Position numbers and translations under genes: made by a program. This document shows positions 6,460 through 14,453 of a stretch of DNA of 64,000 nucleotides, one piece after another (positions within the stretch are counted from its first letter, which is position 1; every line of letters starts with the position of its first letter). The notes under the pieces are model-generated. The model saw only the letters and a list, made by a program, of their open reading frames with translations, did no database searches and was not told where the DNA came from. This stretch comes from Muribaculaceae bacterium (lineage in GTDB: Bacteria; Bacteroidota; Bacteroidia; Bacteroidales; Muribaculaceae). Where the stretch lies: assembly GCA_023667285.1 (NCBI GenBank), contig JAMPAK010000001.1, forward strand, positions 1,651,486 through 1,715,485, written 5' to 3'.

Positions 6460-7848
6460 ATGCAAACTAATCACTCTCAGTTGTGGGACAAGTGTCTGGA
6501 GATAATCCGCGACACGATGCCTGCCGAACAATTCAACTCATGGTTCAGCCCATTGTCGTTCGTAAGATTTGCGGACAATGTGCTCACAATCTCATGTCCG
6601 TCTGAATTCTTCGCAGAGCAGTTGGAGGAGCGCTATATCAGGGTGCTAGGTCTGTCGCTGAAGAGAGTCTTTGGAGAAGGGACGAAGCTCATATATGAGT
6701 TTCCCATTGTGGCTGATGACCCGACATCGCGTGTCGCCATGGGGAGCGGCCATCCCAGCCCTGCGGTTAAGCCGGGTCCCGGGGCGAGCGCTAACCCTTT
6801 CAAGGAGAAATATATTGAGGAGATTGACTCGCAGCTCAACCCTGAGTATACCTTTGAGAACTATTGTATCAGTGACTCAAACAAGGTGGCTCGCTCGATA
6901 GGTGAGGCTATAGCGAACGACCCCAAACTCCAGACGTTCAACCCGCTTTTTGTCTTTGGGCCATGTGGCGTGGGTAAGACGCACCTCATTCAGGCCATAG
7001 GTATCAGGCTTAAGGAGCGAGACCCTCGTGCGCGTGTGCTGTATATCACGGCCCGTCTCTTTGAGAGCCAGTTTACGGCGGCCGTGCAGCGAAGCAAGGT
7101 CAATGAGTTTATAGCCTTCTATCAGAGCATAGACACTCTGATTATCGACGATATCCAGGACTTCATAGGCAAGGATAAGACGCAGCGCCAATTCTTCTAC
7201 ATCTTCAATCATCTCAAGCAGAACAACAAGCAGTTGATTATGTCGAGCGACTGCCGTCCCTCGGAGATGGAGGGTATGGAGGAGCGACTCCTCTCACGAT
7301 TCAAGAGCGGAATGACTGCCCAGCTTGAGAAGCCTGATTTGCAGCTGCGACTCGATGTGCTCCGCAGCAAGGCGAGGCGTGATGGTCTGGAACTCCCTGA
7401 CGACGTAATCCGCTTTATTGCCGAGAATGTCACTGACTCTATCCGTGAGCTCGAGGGGGTAGTTGTCTCCCTTCTGGCTCATGCGACATTCCTAAACAAG
7501 GAGATTTCAGTAGACTTGGCCCGAAGGGTCCTGGCAAATGCCGTGAAACTCAATAAGCGCACTATCAATTTTGATGCGATAGCCAAGCAGGTGAGTGCCT
7601 ATTACAGCATTGAGCCATCGATGCTTGTGGCCAAGTCGAGGAAGCGTGAGGTCAGCGATGCCCGCCAGATGGTGATGTATCTTGCCAAGAAACACACCAA
7701 CATGCCTCTCAAGGCCATTGGCGCACGTCTGCAGCGCACTCATGCCACTGTCCTTTATGCTTGCCGCCTCATTGATGAGCGCCTGCCTCTTGAGAAGAAA
7801 CTTCAGGAGGATGTGTCGCAGATTGAGCAGCAGCTTCTGTCTAAGTGA
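6460..7848 (+). CDS. dnaA: Chromosomal replication initiator DnaA
   Basis: Binds DnaA boxes at the origin and melts DNA in an ATP-dependent manner. The 462-residue protein has the standard four domains: N-terminal domain I (about 5-85), a short linker (about 90-125), the AAA+ domain with Walker A GPCGVGKT (167-174) and Walker B IDTLIIDDIQ (Asp230/Asp231), and a C-terminal box-binding domain. The domain IV signature reads RTHATVLYACR where most bacteria have DHSTV; Thr-His in place of Asp-His is a small deviation. The start MQTNHSQLWDKCL matches the family. It stands alone, with neither dnaN nor recF adjacent, which is normal in Bacteroidetes. It converges on the AI-2E gene with a 10-base gap. 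Confidence 0.97.
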   Translation: MQTNHSQLWDKCLEIIRDTMPAEQFNSWFSPLSFVRFADNVLTISCPSEFFAEQLEERYIRVLGLSLKRVFGEGTKLIYEFPIVADDPTSRVAMGSGHPSPAVKPGPGASANPFKEKYIEEIDSQLNPEYTFENYCISDSNKVARSIGEAIANDPKLQTFNPLFVFGPCGVGKTHLIQAIGIRLKERDPRARVLYITARLFESQFTAAVQRSKVNEFIAFYQSIDTLIIDDIQDFIGKDKTQRQFFYIFNHLKQNNKQLIMSSDCRPSEMEGMEERLLSRFKSGMTAQLEKPDLQLRLDVLRSKARRDGLELPDDVIRFIAENVTDSIRELEGVVVSLLAHATFLNKEISVDLARRVLANAVKLNKRTINFDAIAKQVSAYYSIEPSMLVAKSRKREVSDARQMVMYLAKKHTNMPLKAIGARLQRTHATVLYACRLIDERLPLEKKLQEDVSQIEQQLLSK

Positions 7849-7858
7849 TCAGAGGGGC

Positions 7859-8935
7859 TCATAACTCCAATTTCTGACCTTTGATGACATACTCTTGATA
7901 GTAGGCCAGGATGAGTGTGGTGAGGGGGATTGCTATGATCATGCCGATCAGTCCGAGCAGTGTTCCCCAAATTGAGAGCGACAGCAGTATGATGGCCGGG
8001 TTCAGTCCCATCACCTTGCCCATGATTTTTGGCGTGAGGATATAGTCGCATATGCATTGGCTCACCACATAGACAAGAATGCATTTGCCTAACAGCGGCC
8101 AGAAGGATACCTGTCCTCCCAGCGATGTGATATAGCACACAGCCGTGACGGGGATGAGGGTGACATACTGGAAATAGGGGATGATGTAAAGTACACCCAC
8201 AAGCACGCCAAGGACTATGGCCAGAGGGATGCCGACTATAGAGAATCCTATGCAGTAGAAGATGGCCGCACACAGCGCCAGGAAGACCTGCACACGGAAA
8301 TATCTGTTCATGCTGTCCTTGATGTCGTCCTCAACCTTGTAGACCCATGATCGCATCTTGGGCGGGACGAGCTGCCGGAAGCCTTTCATCAGCCGGGGAT
8401 AGTCGATGAGGATAAAGATGACGTATATGAACATGAGGAACCACTCAAGGGTGTGAAAGACGACGCCGAGCGAGTAAGATACAATTGAGATGCCTTTGTT
8501 GACCATCGAGGCGAGCCTGTCCTGGGTGAGCAGTTCTTGGAGATGGTCAAGGTCAAGGAGCTGGCGTATGTACTCTGAGACTTCGTGGGGGAGAAACGGG
8601 ATGTCGACGTTTCTGGCTGAGTAGTCCTTTATCATCGCCTCCATCTGGTCAAGCTCCTTGATGACGGAGGGTGTGAAGAGATAGATGAGGCCGCCTATCA
8701 CCAGGCCGGTCTCTATGAGTGTTAGGAAGGTGGGGATGACTCGGTTGTTCAACTTGAGAACCTTCATGTTGAGTTTGCAGAGGGGCTCAAGGAAGTAGGC
8801 TATCAGGCAGGCAATGCAGAAGGGGAGAAGGACATTGGCCAAAAGCCCGACAAGCCATACCACCAACACAATGAAGCCGATGGTGAAGAGAATCCTGACA
8901 GTGCGGTCGAACGTGAATGGTTGTGATGAAAACAT
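7859..8935 (-). CDS. AI-2E family (PF01594-type) membrane protein
   Basis: A 358-residue polytopic membrane protein. Two or three hydrophobic segments lie near the N-terminus (IGFIVLVVWLVGLLANVL and following), then a hydrophilic region about residues 110-165, then further segments with the family's signature loop containing GIPLAIVLGVLVGVLYIIPY and IIPVTAVCYITSLGG-like sequence. Family members are proposed to export autoinducer-2 or act as Na+/H+ antiporters; none of this can be decided here. It is the last gene of a minus-strand run behind the MurU-like and AmgK-like genes, with a 34-base gap that holds a near-perfect AT-rich inverted repeat (8941-8962). Confidence 0.85.
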   Translation of the reverse strand: MFSSQPFTFDRTVRILFTIGFIVLVVWLVGLLANVLLPFCIACLIAYFLEPLCKLNMKVLKLNNRVIPTFLTLIETGLVIGGLIYLFTPSVIKELDQMEAMIKDYSARNVDIPFLPHEVSEYIRQLLDLDHLQELLTQDRLASMVNKGISIVSYSLGVVFHTLEWFLMFIYVIFILIDYPRLMKGFRQLVPPKMRSWVYKVEDDIKDSMNRYFRVQVFLALCAAIFYCIGFSIVGIPLAIVLGVLVGVLYIIPYFQYVTLIPVTAVCYITSLGGQVSFWPLLGKCILVYVVSQCICDYILTPKIMGKVMGLNPAIILLSLSIWGTLLGLIGMIIAIPLTTLILAYYQEYVIKGQKLEL

Positions 8936-8969
8936 AAGGCGAGGTCTTTATTAATAAACCTCCCAGATG

Positions 8970-9710
8970 TTAAAAAAGTTCTCTTGCCCGTGAAAGAGTT
9001 TCCGGTTTCCCTATGTCAATCCATTGATATTCCCTCATTGGGATGAAGGCGCGATAGTCGTGGACGCCGCATGTGGCGGTGTAGAAGGGTGTCATTGAGA
9101 ACACCTCCCCATGCTCTTGTCCATATTTCCTCATGCTCTCTATGAGGGATGTGGATATGATGTGTATGCCTCCAAATGCCATCGCAGCGCTCCCCTCGGG
9201 GAGGGGTCGTGGAGACCTGACTTCGCCGGAGGACTTGTTGATCCAACCGACCATCCGTCCCTCGTGAGAGAATATGAGCCCACGAGAGGAAGAGCGTGTC
9301 GGTGAGACGAGCAGGGTTGCGTCGGCTTCTGTGGCCTGGTGTTGTGCAAGCATTTCCATGATAGGGAAATCTGTCAGGATGTCGGCATTGTAGAGAAGCA
9401 CCGGCTCATCTTTATCGTCAAGAAGGTATTCGGATGCCTTGACCACACCTCCGCCAGTGTCGAGGAGACGATCATTCTCAGAACTGATGTGGATATCAGC
9501 GTCAAAGGTGTTCTTTTTGAGAAAGTCCTCTATCATCTCTGCGTGATGGTGGACGTTGACCGTGATGTCATGTATGCCTGCATCTGTCATCCTTCTTATC
9601 ACCCTCTCGAGCATAGTCTTGCCACCGACCTCAATCAGCGCCTTTGGACAATTGTATGTCAGGGGGGCTAGGCGTGTGCCTAATCCGGCTGCGAAAATCA
9701 TTCCTTTCAT
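8970..9710 (-). CDS. Sugar-1-phosphate nucleotidyltransferase, MurU-like
   Basis: A 246-residue enzyme of the NTP_transferase family. The N-terminal nucleotide-binding signature is GLGTRLAPLT, followed by CPKALIEVGGKTML with the catalytic Lys, and LYNADILTD carries the metal-binding Asp. Its length and its position directly after an AmgK-like kinase (four-base ATGA overlap) suggest MurU, which makes UDP-MurNAc from MurNAc-1-phosphate in peptidoglycan recycling. A mannose-1-phosphate guanylyltransferase or another pyrophosphorylase cannot be excluded from sequence alone. It is cytoplasmic. Confidence 0.75.
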   Translation of the reverse strand: MKGMIFAAGLGTRLAPLTYNCPKALIEVGGKTMLERVIRRMTDAGIHDITVNVHHHAEMIEDFLKKNTFDADIHISSENDRLLDTGGGVVKASEYLLDDKDEPVLLYNADILTDFPIMEMLAQHQATEADATLLVSPTRSSSRGLIFSHEGRMVGWINKSSGEVRSPRPLPEGSAAMAFGGIHIISTSLIESMRKYGQEHGEVFSMTPFYTATCGVHDYRAFIPMREYQWIDIGKPETLSRARELF

Positions 9711-11104
9711 AACACGGTGTTGATGTTTTGCTCGCGGTGGGAGAGTATCACATTAACCTGTGGGAATATTTCCTTGATGTGTTGGGCGGTGTGTTGAGCT
9801 GAATAGACGCTGCGGTGTCTGCCACCGGTGCATCCGAAGTTGACTGTCAGCGATGTGAAGCCTCGCTCCAGATAGTTAGCCACGGCTGAGTCCACAAGCC
9901 CATAACATTCGCTCAGGAACCGCTGGATCTCTCCGCGGCTCTCCAGGAAATCGATTACCGGAGCATCCAGGCCTGTGAGGGGCTTGTATTCATCATATCG
10001 TCCGGGATTGTCCATGGCACGACAGTCAAACACGAAACCGCCGCCGTTGCCCGATGGATCCACGGGAATGCCTTTCTTGTAGGAGAAACTAGTCACCCTG
10101 ACGGTAAGTCCTTCAGGAGGGGCGGCTATGAAAGTCAAGGGTGGATGTGTGGCGACATCTCCGAGAACTGATTTCAGGTATCTTAACTTTGGGTGGTCCA
10201 GTATGTCTGTCTCAAGAAACCATCTCAGGTTGTTGAGCGCGAAGGGGATGCTCTGTATGAAATGTCCTTTCTTCTCGACAAGACCTCTGAATCCATAGGC
10301 TCCAAGCACCTGCAGGGTCCTGACAAGACCACAGAGGACTACTTGGCGACTGAAATCGGCTGACACCTCTCTCTGAGTGGAGAGAGAATTGATGTAAGCG
10401 GTAGTGAGCGTTTGGCGTATCTCCTCGGTGAACCCTGCCTTGGCTTGAAATATAAACGAGGCAACGTCATAGGCCAAAGGTCCGCGCCGTGCACCTTGGA
10501 AGTCAATGAAATAAGGCTCTCCATCCTTGACCATCACATTTCGTGACTGGAAGTCTCTCAGCATGAGGCCGGAGTCTTGAGGATTGAGCAGCAACTCCAT
10601 CTCGGAGGCGAGATGTTTCATGGCCTCCTCGAGATGCGGCTCGCTGTAGCGGACGTCGGTGAGGTTGAGATAGGAGTATTTAAAGTAATTGAGATCCCAC
10701 ATCACAGACCGTGTGTCAAACTTGCTGACGGGATAGCATCTTGCATAGTCGATGCTGTCGGAGCCCTTGGTCTGCAGAAAAGGGAGCAGTTCCATGGTCC
10801 GGCAAAGTAGCGGCATGTCATCCCTGAGACTCCATAGGTTGGTGTCCCCAAGGTCTGTCTGCAGGTAGGCCATTCTGTCTTTTGAGACGGCTACCATGCG
10901 GGGTGTGGGGAGGCCCTCGCTGGCAAAGTGGTTTGCAAGATATATGAAGGCCTCGTTCTCAGCCTTGTGCGTTCCGATGACGCCAATCAGACTCTCTTGT
11001 CCCGACAGTCTGAAATATCTCCGCGATGATCCGGCGGGGGTGAGCGGAGAGATGGTAGTGGGCATGCATCCGGTGGTCTCTCTGTATAGTTCCTCGAGTA
11101 TCAT
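9707..11104 (-). CDS. AmgK-like sugar kinase fused to a RapZ C-terminal domain
   Basis: A 465-residue two-part protein. Residues 1 to about 325 form an aminoglycoside-phosphotransferase-like kinase. The catalytic loop reads MLRDFQSRNVMV and the metal loop FIDFQGAR; 'IDFQ' is typical of the AmgK N-acetylmuramate/N-acetylglucosamine anomeric kinases. The last 135 residues match the RapZ C-terminal domain, with GIPVDP, VFDCRAMDNPGRY, LTGLDAPV, and VNFGCTGGRHRSVYSAQH as its hallmark. In E. coli this domain senses glucosamine-6-phosphate, and the full RapZ has a different N-terminal P-loop half that is absent here. The gene overlaps the downstream MurU-like gene by four bases. Together they suggest cell-wall sugar salvage with a built-in amino-sugar sensor; the sensing role is inference. 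Confidence 0.82.
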   Translation of the reverse strand: MILEELYRETTGCMPTTISPLTPAGSSRRYFRLSGQESLIGVIGTHKAENEAFIYLANHFASEGLPTPRMVAVSKDRMAYLQTDLGDTNLWSLRDDMPLLCRTMELLPFLQTKGSDSIDYARCYPVSKFDTRSVMWDLNYFKYSYLNLTDVRYSEPHLEEAMKHLASEMELLLNPQDSGLMLRDFQSRNVMVKDGEPYFIDFQGARRGPLAYDVASFIFQAKAGFTEEIRQTLTTAYINSLSTQREVSADFSRQVVLCGLVRTLQVLGAYGFRGLVEKKGHFIQSIPFALNNLRWFLETDILDHPKLRYLKSVLGDVATHPPLTFIAAPPEGLTVRVTSFSYKKGIPVDPSGNGGGFVFDCRAMDNPGRYDEYKPLTGLDAPVIDFLESRGEIQRFLSECYGLVDSAVANYLERGFTSLTVNFGCTGGRHRSVYSAQHTAQHIKEIFPQVNVILSHREQNINTVL

Positions 11105-11160
11105 AGGCTAAAATTACAAATAATTTCTCTCACTGCGGATGTTTTCTCAAAAAAGATTGC

Positions 11161-11168
11161 TAATTTTG
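11161..11168 (+). promoter_or_regulatory. -7 box of the TrmH-type gene
   Basis: TAATTTTG ends only five bases before the ATG at 11174, so the transcript would begin at or beside the start codon (leaderless). Confidence 0.5.
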
Positions 11169-11173
11169 TGAAA

Positions 11174-11938
11174 ATGGAACCGATAGGACAGATAACTAAC
11201 GCTATAATCGACACAGTCTCCTCCCTGGACACGCGCAAGGGTCGCCGGAAGACGGGGCTCTTCAAGGCCGAGGGGACAAAGTGTGTCCTCGACACGCTTC
11301 AGCATTTTAAGCTCCAGGCTCTCTATGCCACTCCTGAATGGATTCAGAACCATCCTGAACCGGTGTCAAATGTCATTGCGGCGGGACGAGGACAGTTGGG
11401 GAGGATGTCGTCGATGGTCACTACGCCTGACGTAATTGCCGTGTATCATATCCCTAAGGAGAAGTCTCTTCCATCCCCTGAGGGGAGGTTGATGCTTGCT
11501 CTCGACACAATCCAGGATCCGGGCAATCTCGGGACAATTATACGTGTGGCAGACTGGTTTGGAGTGACAGATATCATATGCTCTCAAGAGACGGCCTCAT
11601 GCTATAGTCCCAAGGTCGTTCAGGCAACCATGGGGTCGATCTCGCGTGTCAACCTTCACTATTGTGATCTTCCGAAGACCATCTCCATCCTCAAGGCCAA
11701 CGGACTGCGGAATGTCTATGGGACATTTCTGGACGGCGACAATATCTCGAATGCAGAAATTGCGAAAGAGGGTCTTATTGTCATTGGGAATGAGGGTAAC
11801 GGCATCTCTCCTGAGGTGGAGAGTGAGGTGACTCACAGGCTCCTCATCCCATCATGGCCCGAAGGACGGCCGACTGGGGAGAGCCTGAATGCTGCCATCG
11901 CTACGGCAATCACTTTAGCTAAATTCAGAGGAGTATGA
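11174..11938 (+). CDS. TrmH/SpoU-family RNA 2'-O-methyltransferase
   Basis: A SAM-dependent rRNA or tRNA ribose methyltransferase of the SPOUT class. An N-terminal substrate-binding segment (KTGLFKAEGTKCV) precedes the knotted domain. The three SPOUT motifs are clear: DPGNLGTIIRVADWFGV, GNEGNGISPEV, and the C-terminal IPSWPEGRPTGESLNAAIAT; in most relatives the last reads IPM...SLNV. The target nucleotide cannot be read from sequence. A GTG two codons upstream (11168) is also possible, but it would lie inside the -7 box, so I choose the ATG. It overlaps radA by four bases. Confidence 0.85.
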   Translation: MEPIGQITNAIIDTVSSLDTRKGRRKTGLFKAEGTKCVLDTLQHFKLQALYATPEWIQNHPEPVSNVIAAGRGQLGRMSSMVTTPDVIAVYHIPKEKSLPSPEGRLMLALDTIQDPGNLGTIIRVADWFGVTDIICSQETASCYSPKVVQATMGSISRVNLHYCDLPKTISILKANGLRNVYGTFLDGDNISNAEIAKEGLIVIGNEGNGISPEVESEVTHRLLIPSWPEGRPTGESLNAAIATAITLAKFRGV

Positions 11939-13320
11939 AAGAGACAAAGACGGCATGGTTTTGCAACAGTTGCGGAGCCGAGTCACCTAAATGGGTCGGG
12001 AGATGTCCGGCTTGCGGCGAGTGGAACACTATGGTAGAGGAGCGTGTGCCTTCGGGCAAGAAAGGGAAGAGTGCCTTAACCTCAAGAGCATCAGGAAGAC
12101 TCAACTCATCGACACGCCCCGTGGCGGTAAGTGGCATTGAGGCATCTCAGGAGGAGCGGATACGAATGCCGTCTGCAGAGCTCAACCGTGTGCTGGGGGG
12201 AGGACTTGTGGCCGGAAGTATTATCCTGATAGGGGGTGAACCGGGTATAGGCAAGTCTACTCTAGTGCTTCAGAATATACTCTCCATCAAGTCGCGGTCG
12301 ATTCTATATGTTTCAGGTGAGGAGAGTGCGCAGCAGATCAAGATGAGGGCAGACCGTATAGGCCGTCCCAGCGATAATGTGTTCATAGCCTGTGAGACCT
12401 CTCTCCAGACTATTATGGATCATATCGAAGAGATGAATCCTGGCATGGTCATTGTCGACTCAATCCAGACCATAGCCTCTGATGAGCTGGACTCTGCCCC
12501 CGGCAGTGTCTCGCAGGTCAGGGAGTGTGCGGCTGCACTGCTCAGATATGCCAAGGAGTCAGGGGTGCCTGTGATACTCATAGGCCATATCACGAAGGAG
12601 GGGAGCATAGCCGGGCCCAAGGTGCTTGAGCATATAGTCGACGCAGTGCTGCAGTTTGAGGGTGACACGCGACATCTCTATCGGCTGCTACGTGCCATCA
12701 AGAACAGGTTTGGGTCGACATCTGAGTTGGGCATATATGAGATGTGTCAGCGTGGACTGCGCGAGGTCTCAAATCCCTCTGAGCTCCTTCTGGGTCTTAC
12801 AGCAGGCGAGGGTGACCTTTCAGGGATAGCCATTGGGGTGACGGTGGAGGGAGCGCGTCCGTTTCTGATAGAAACACAGGCACTTGTCTCTACGGCGGCC
12901 TATGGCACACCTCAGCGCACAGTCAATGGCTTCGACTCGAAGCGCATGAACATGCTCCTGGCGGTGCTTGAGAAACGTGTGGGATTCAAACTAGCAGCTA
13001 AGGATGTGTTCCTCAACATAGCCGGAGGTCTAAAGGTGAATGATCCCGCGCTTGACCTTGCTGTGATAAGCTCGATACTCTCAAGCAATGTGGACATGCC
13101 TGTCCCGAAGTCGACATGTATGGCCGGTGAGGTGGGCCTCTCCGGTGAGATACGCCCGGTGAGCCGCATAGAGCAGCGCATCCGTGAGGCTGAGAAACTG
13201 GGAATGGAGACCATACTTATCCCAGCATCAAACCTTAAGGGTGTCGATACTTCCTCGCTTTCAATCAGGGTCGTAGAGGTGTCGAAGGTAGAGGAGGCAT
13301 TTCGCGCGCTTTTTGCATGA
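11935..13320 (+). CDS. radA: DNA repair protein RadA (Sms)
   Basis: A RecA-related ATPase that drives branch migration during recombination. The 461-residue protein carries, in order, an N-terminal zinc finger (Cys10, Cys13, Cys24, Cys27 in CNSCG and CPACGEW), the Walker A site GEPGIGKST (101-109), Walker B MVIVDSIQT, the RadA-specific KNRFG motif (followed by STSELG), and a C-terminal Lon-protease-like domain that lacks the catalytic Ser-Lys pair in the family. Length and motif order are standard. The start codon overlaps the stop of the TrmH-type gene (ATGA). A terminator hairpin begins at its last base. Confidence 0.97.
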   Translation: MKETKTAWFCNSCGAESPKWVGRCPACGEWNTMVEERVPSGKKGKSALTSRASGRLNSSTRPVAVSGIEASQEERIRMPSAELNRVLGGGLVAGSIILIGGEPGIGKSTLVLQNILSIKSRSILYVSGEESAQQIKMRADRIGRPSDNVFIACETSLQTIMDHIEEMNPGMVIVDSIQTIASDELDSAPGSVSQVRECAAALLRYAKESGVPVILIGHITKEGSIAGPKVLEHIVDAVLQFEGDTRHLYRLLRAIKNRFGSTSELGIYEMCQRGLREVSNPSELLLGLTAGEGDLSGIAIGVTVEGARPFLIETQALVSTAAYGTPQRTVNGFDSKRMNMLLAVLEKRVGFKLAAKDVFLNIAGGLKVNDPALDLAVISSILSSNVDMPVPKSTCMAGEVGLSGEIRPVSRIEQRIREAEKLGMETILIPASNLKGVDTSSLSIRVVEVSKVEEAFRALFA

Positions 13321-13368
13321 CAAAACGTCTCCGCAGTATCATGGGTGAGAACCGCAGAGACGTTTTGT
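13320..13368. terminator. Bidirectional terminator hairpin between radA and the DUF6582-like gene
   Basis: Arms ACAAAACGTCTCCGC (13320-13334) and GCAGAGACGTTTTGT (13354-13368) pair with one mismatch. A/T-rich ends give T-runs on both strands. It lies between convergent gene ends and probably serves both. Confidence 0.75.
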
Positions 13369-13399
13369 GAAATATATTGAAAGTCAGGTTTAGGAGGTT

Positions 13400-13636
13400 T
13401 TATTCCTTGGCGTAACTGAGCACGGTTGGACTCTCTACGTCCACTCCATACTCGGCAGCTCGCTGGAGGATGGCGCGGGCCAATTTCGGCTTAAGTTCCT
13501 CCGGACAATACCGGAAATAAGCCTCTGCGGCGCGGACATGAGCCGCATCGGGCATAGGATACTCTCTGCGCTCCGGTAGTCCGTAGATGCTGTCGGGGAG
13601 CTCCTTGCGCTCCTCATATGAGATTCTGTCGCTCAT
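13400..13636 (-). CDS. Small DUF6582-like protein
   Basis: A 78-residue hydrophilic protein with the pattern YGLPERREYPMPDAAHVRAA, close in form to the phage- and bacterium-encoded DUF6582 proteins that share 'ALPxERKYPxxDxxHAxxA'. The function is unknown. It starts seven bases after the outer-membrane barrel gene ends and is probably co-transcribed with it. Charged residues are spread throughout and no signal peptide or membrane segment is seen. Confidence 0.65.
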   Translation of the reverse strand: MSDRISYEERKELPDSIYGLPERREYPMPDAAHVRAAEAYFRYCPEELKPKLARAILQRAAEYGVDVESPTVLSYAKE

Positions 13637-13642
13637 GGTCTA

Positions 13643-14158
13643 TCACATGTTGAATCTGAAACCAACCTGCAGGAGGCCTTGCGCGCCGAAGCCAATCTCA
13701 CCAAACATTGAGGTGACTCTTGAGAGACCTACCTCAGCACCGATGGGAGATGCCTGGAAGGCGAAATATGATTTGTTCTTGTGCCAGCTGTCGTCGGCCA
13801 TATGGGTGAGACATACACCGAGAGCGCCGTGGGCATAGAGTGTCACAATCGAATTGCGCCAATAGTCATACTTGCCATTGAGCATGAACACATGATAGTA
13901 TGCGTTGGCATCGTCAGAGTGTTTGTAAGATGCTGATGAGAACGTATAGGTGGCACCGAGCATGAATGAGGGGGCTACCTTGAAGTTTACGCCTGCAGTC
14001 AGAGCGCCCCAAGCATTGTTCACAGCTCCATAGTCGTGCATGTCAGTGGCGTCCATCTGAGTGTAACCGCCATAACCGATCTGAAATTGTGCACGCTGTG
14101 CGCTGGCGCTGATTGCCAGACCCATCACTGCACATAGAACAAGAATGAATTTTTTCAT
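13643..14158 (-). CDS. Outer-membrane beta-barrel protein
   Basis: A 171-residue protein with a Sec signal peptide (MKKFILVLCAVMGLAISASA, cut before Q). The mature part shows alternating hydrophobic/aromatic strands (AQFQIGYGGYTQM, ALTAGVNFKVAPSFMLGATY, GAEVGLSRVTSMFGEIGFGA) and ends in VGFRFNM. These are the marks of a small eight-stranded barrel of the OmpW/PF13568 sort. No function can be assigned. No TAnnTTTG box is seen upstream. Confidence 0.75.
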   Translation of the reverse strand: MKKFILVLCAVMGLAISASAQRAQFQIGYGGYTQMDATDMHDYGAVNNAWGALTAGVNFKVAPSFMLGATYTFSSASYKHSDDANAYYHVFMLNGKYDYWRNSIVTLYAHGALGVCLTHMADDSWHKNKSYFAFQASPIGAEVGLSRVTSMFGEIGFGAQGLLQVGFRFNM

Positions 14159-14309
14159 AACGTGTTGATGTGAGAGAAATGTTTATAGTTTAAACGTTGT
14201 TTCAATTTTTATAACATCGTTTTCAGGAAAAAGTTTTACCAAGTTATTATTTAATCGTCAATAACCTCGGCTGTCAAAAAAGAACGTCCATAATGTGCAT
14301 GTGAAAGGA

Positions 14310-14354
14310 AAACCATTATAACTCTGACCTTAAAATTCAGAGTTATAATGGTTT
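14310..14354. terminator. Terminator hairpin after the GH78 fusion gene
   Basis: Perfect 18-base arms (14310-14327 and 14337-14354; AAACCATTATAACTCTGA and its complement) around a 9-base loop. On the minus strand the stem ends in TTTTCC. It closes the long ileS-to-rhamnosidase run. Confidence 0.75.
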
Positions 14355-14375
14355 ATTATAATGCTCTAAAGGCAT

Positions 14376-14445
14376 TAGGCCCGGAAATGGAGCCTTGGAG
14401 ATGGTTTCTGCGAACGCCTTCCAGGCATCGCCAGGGTTATGAGTA
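14376..14445. repeat. Second, diverged copy of the intergenic palindromic element
   Basis: This stretch contains GGCCCGGaAATG and, about 40 bases on, GGCATCGCCAGGGTTATGAGTA. The right 21 bases (14425-14445) match 18 of 21 positions of 295-315 in the first element. The left part pairs imperfectly with the right part, as there. It ends nine bases before the stop codon of the GH78 fusion gene. Confidence 0.45.
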
Positions 14446-14453
14446 TGAAGAGA

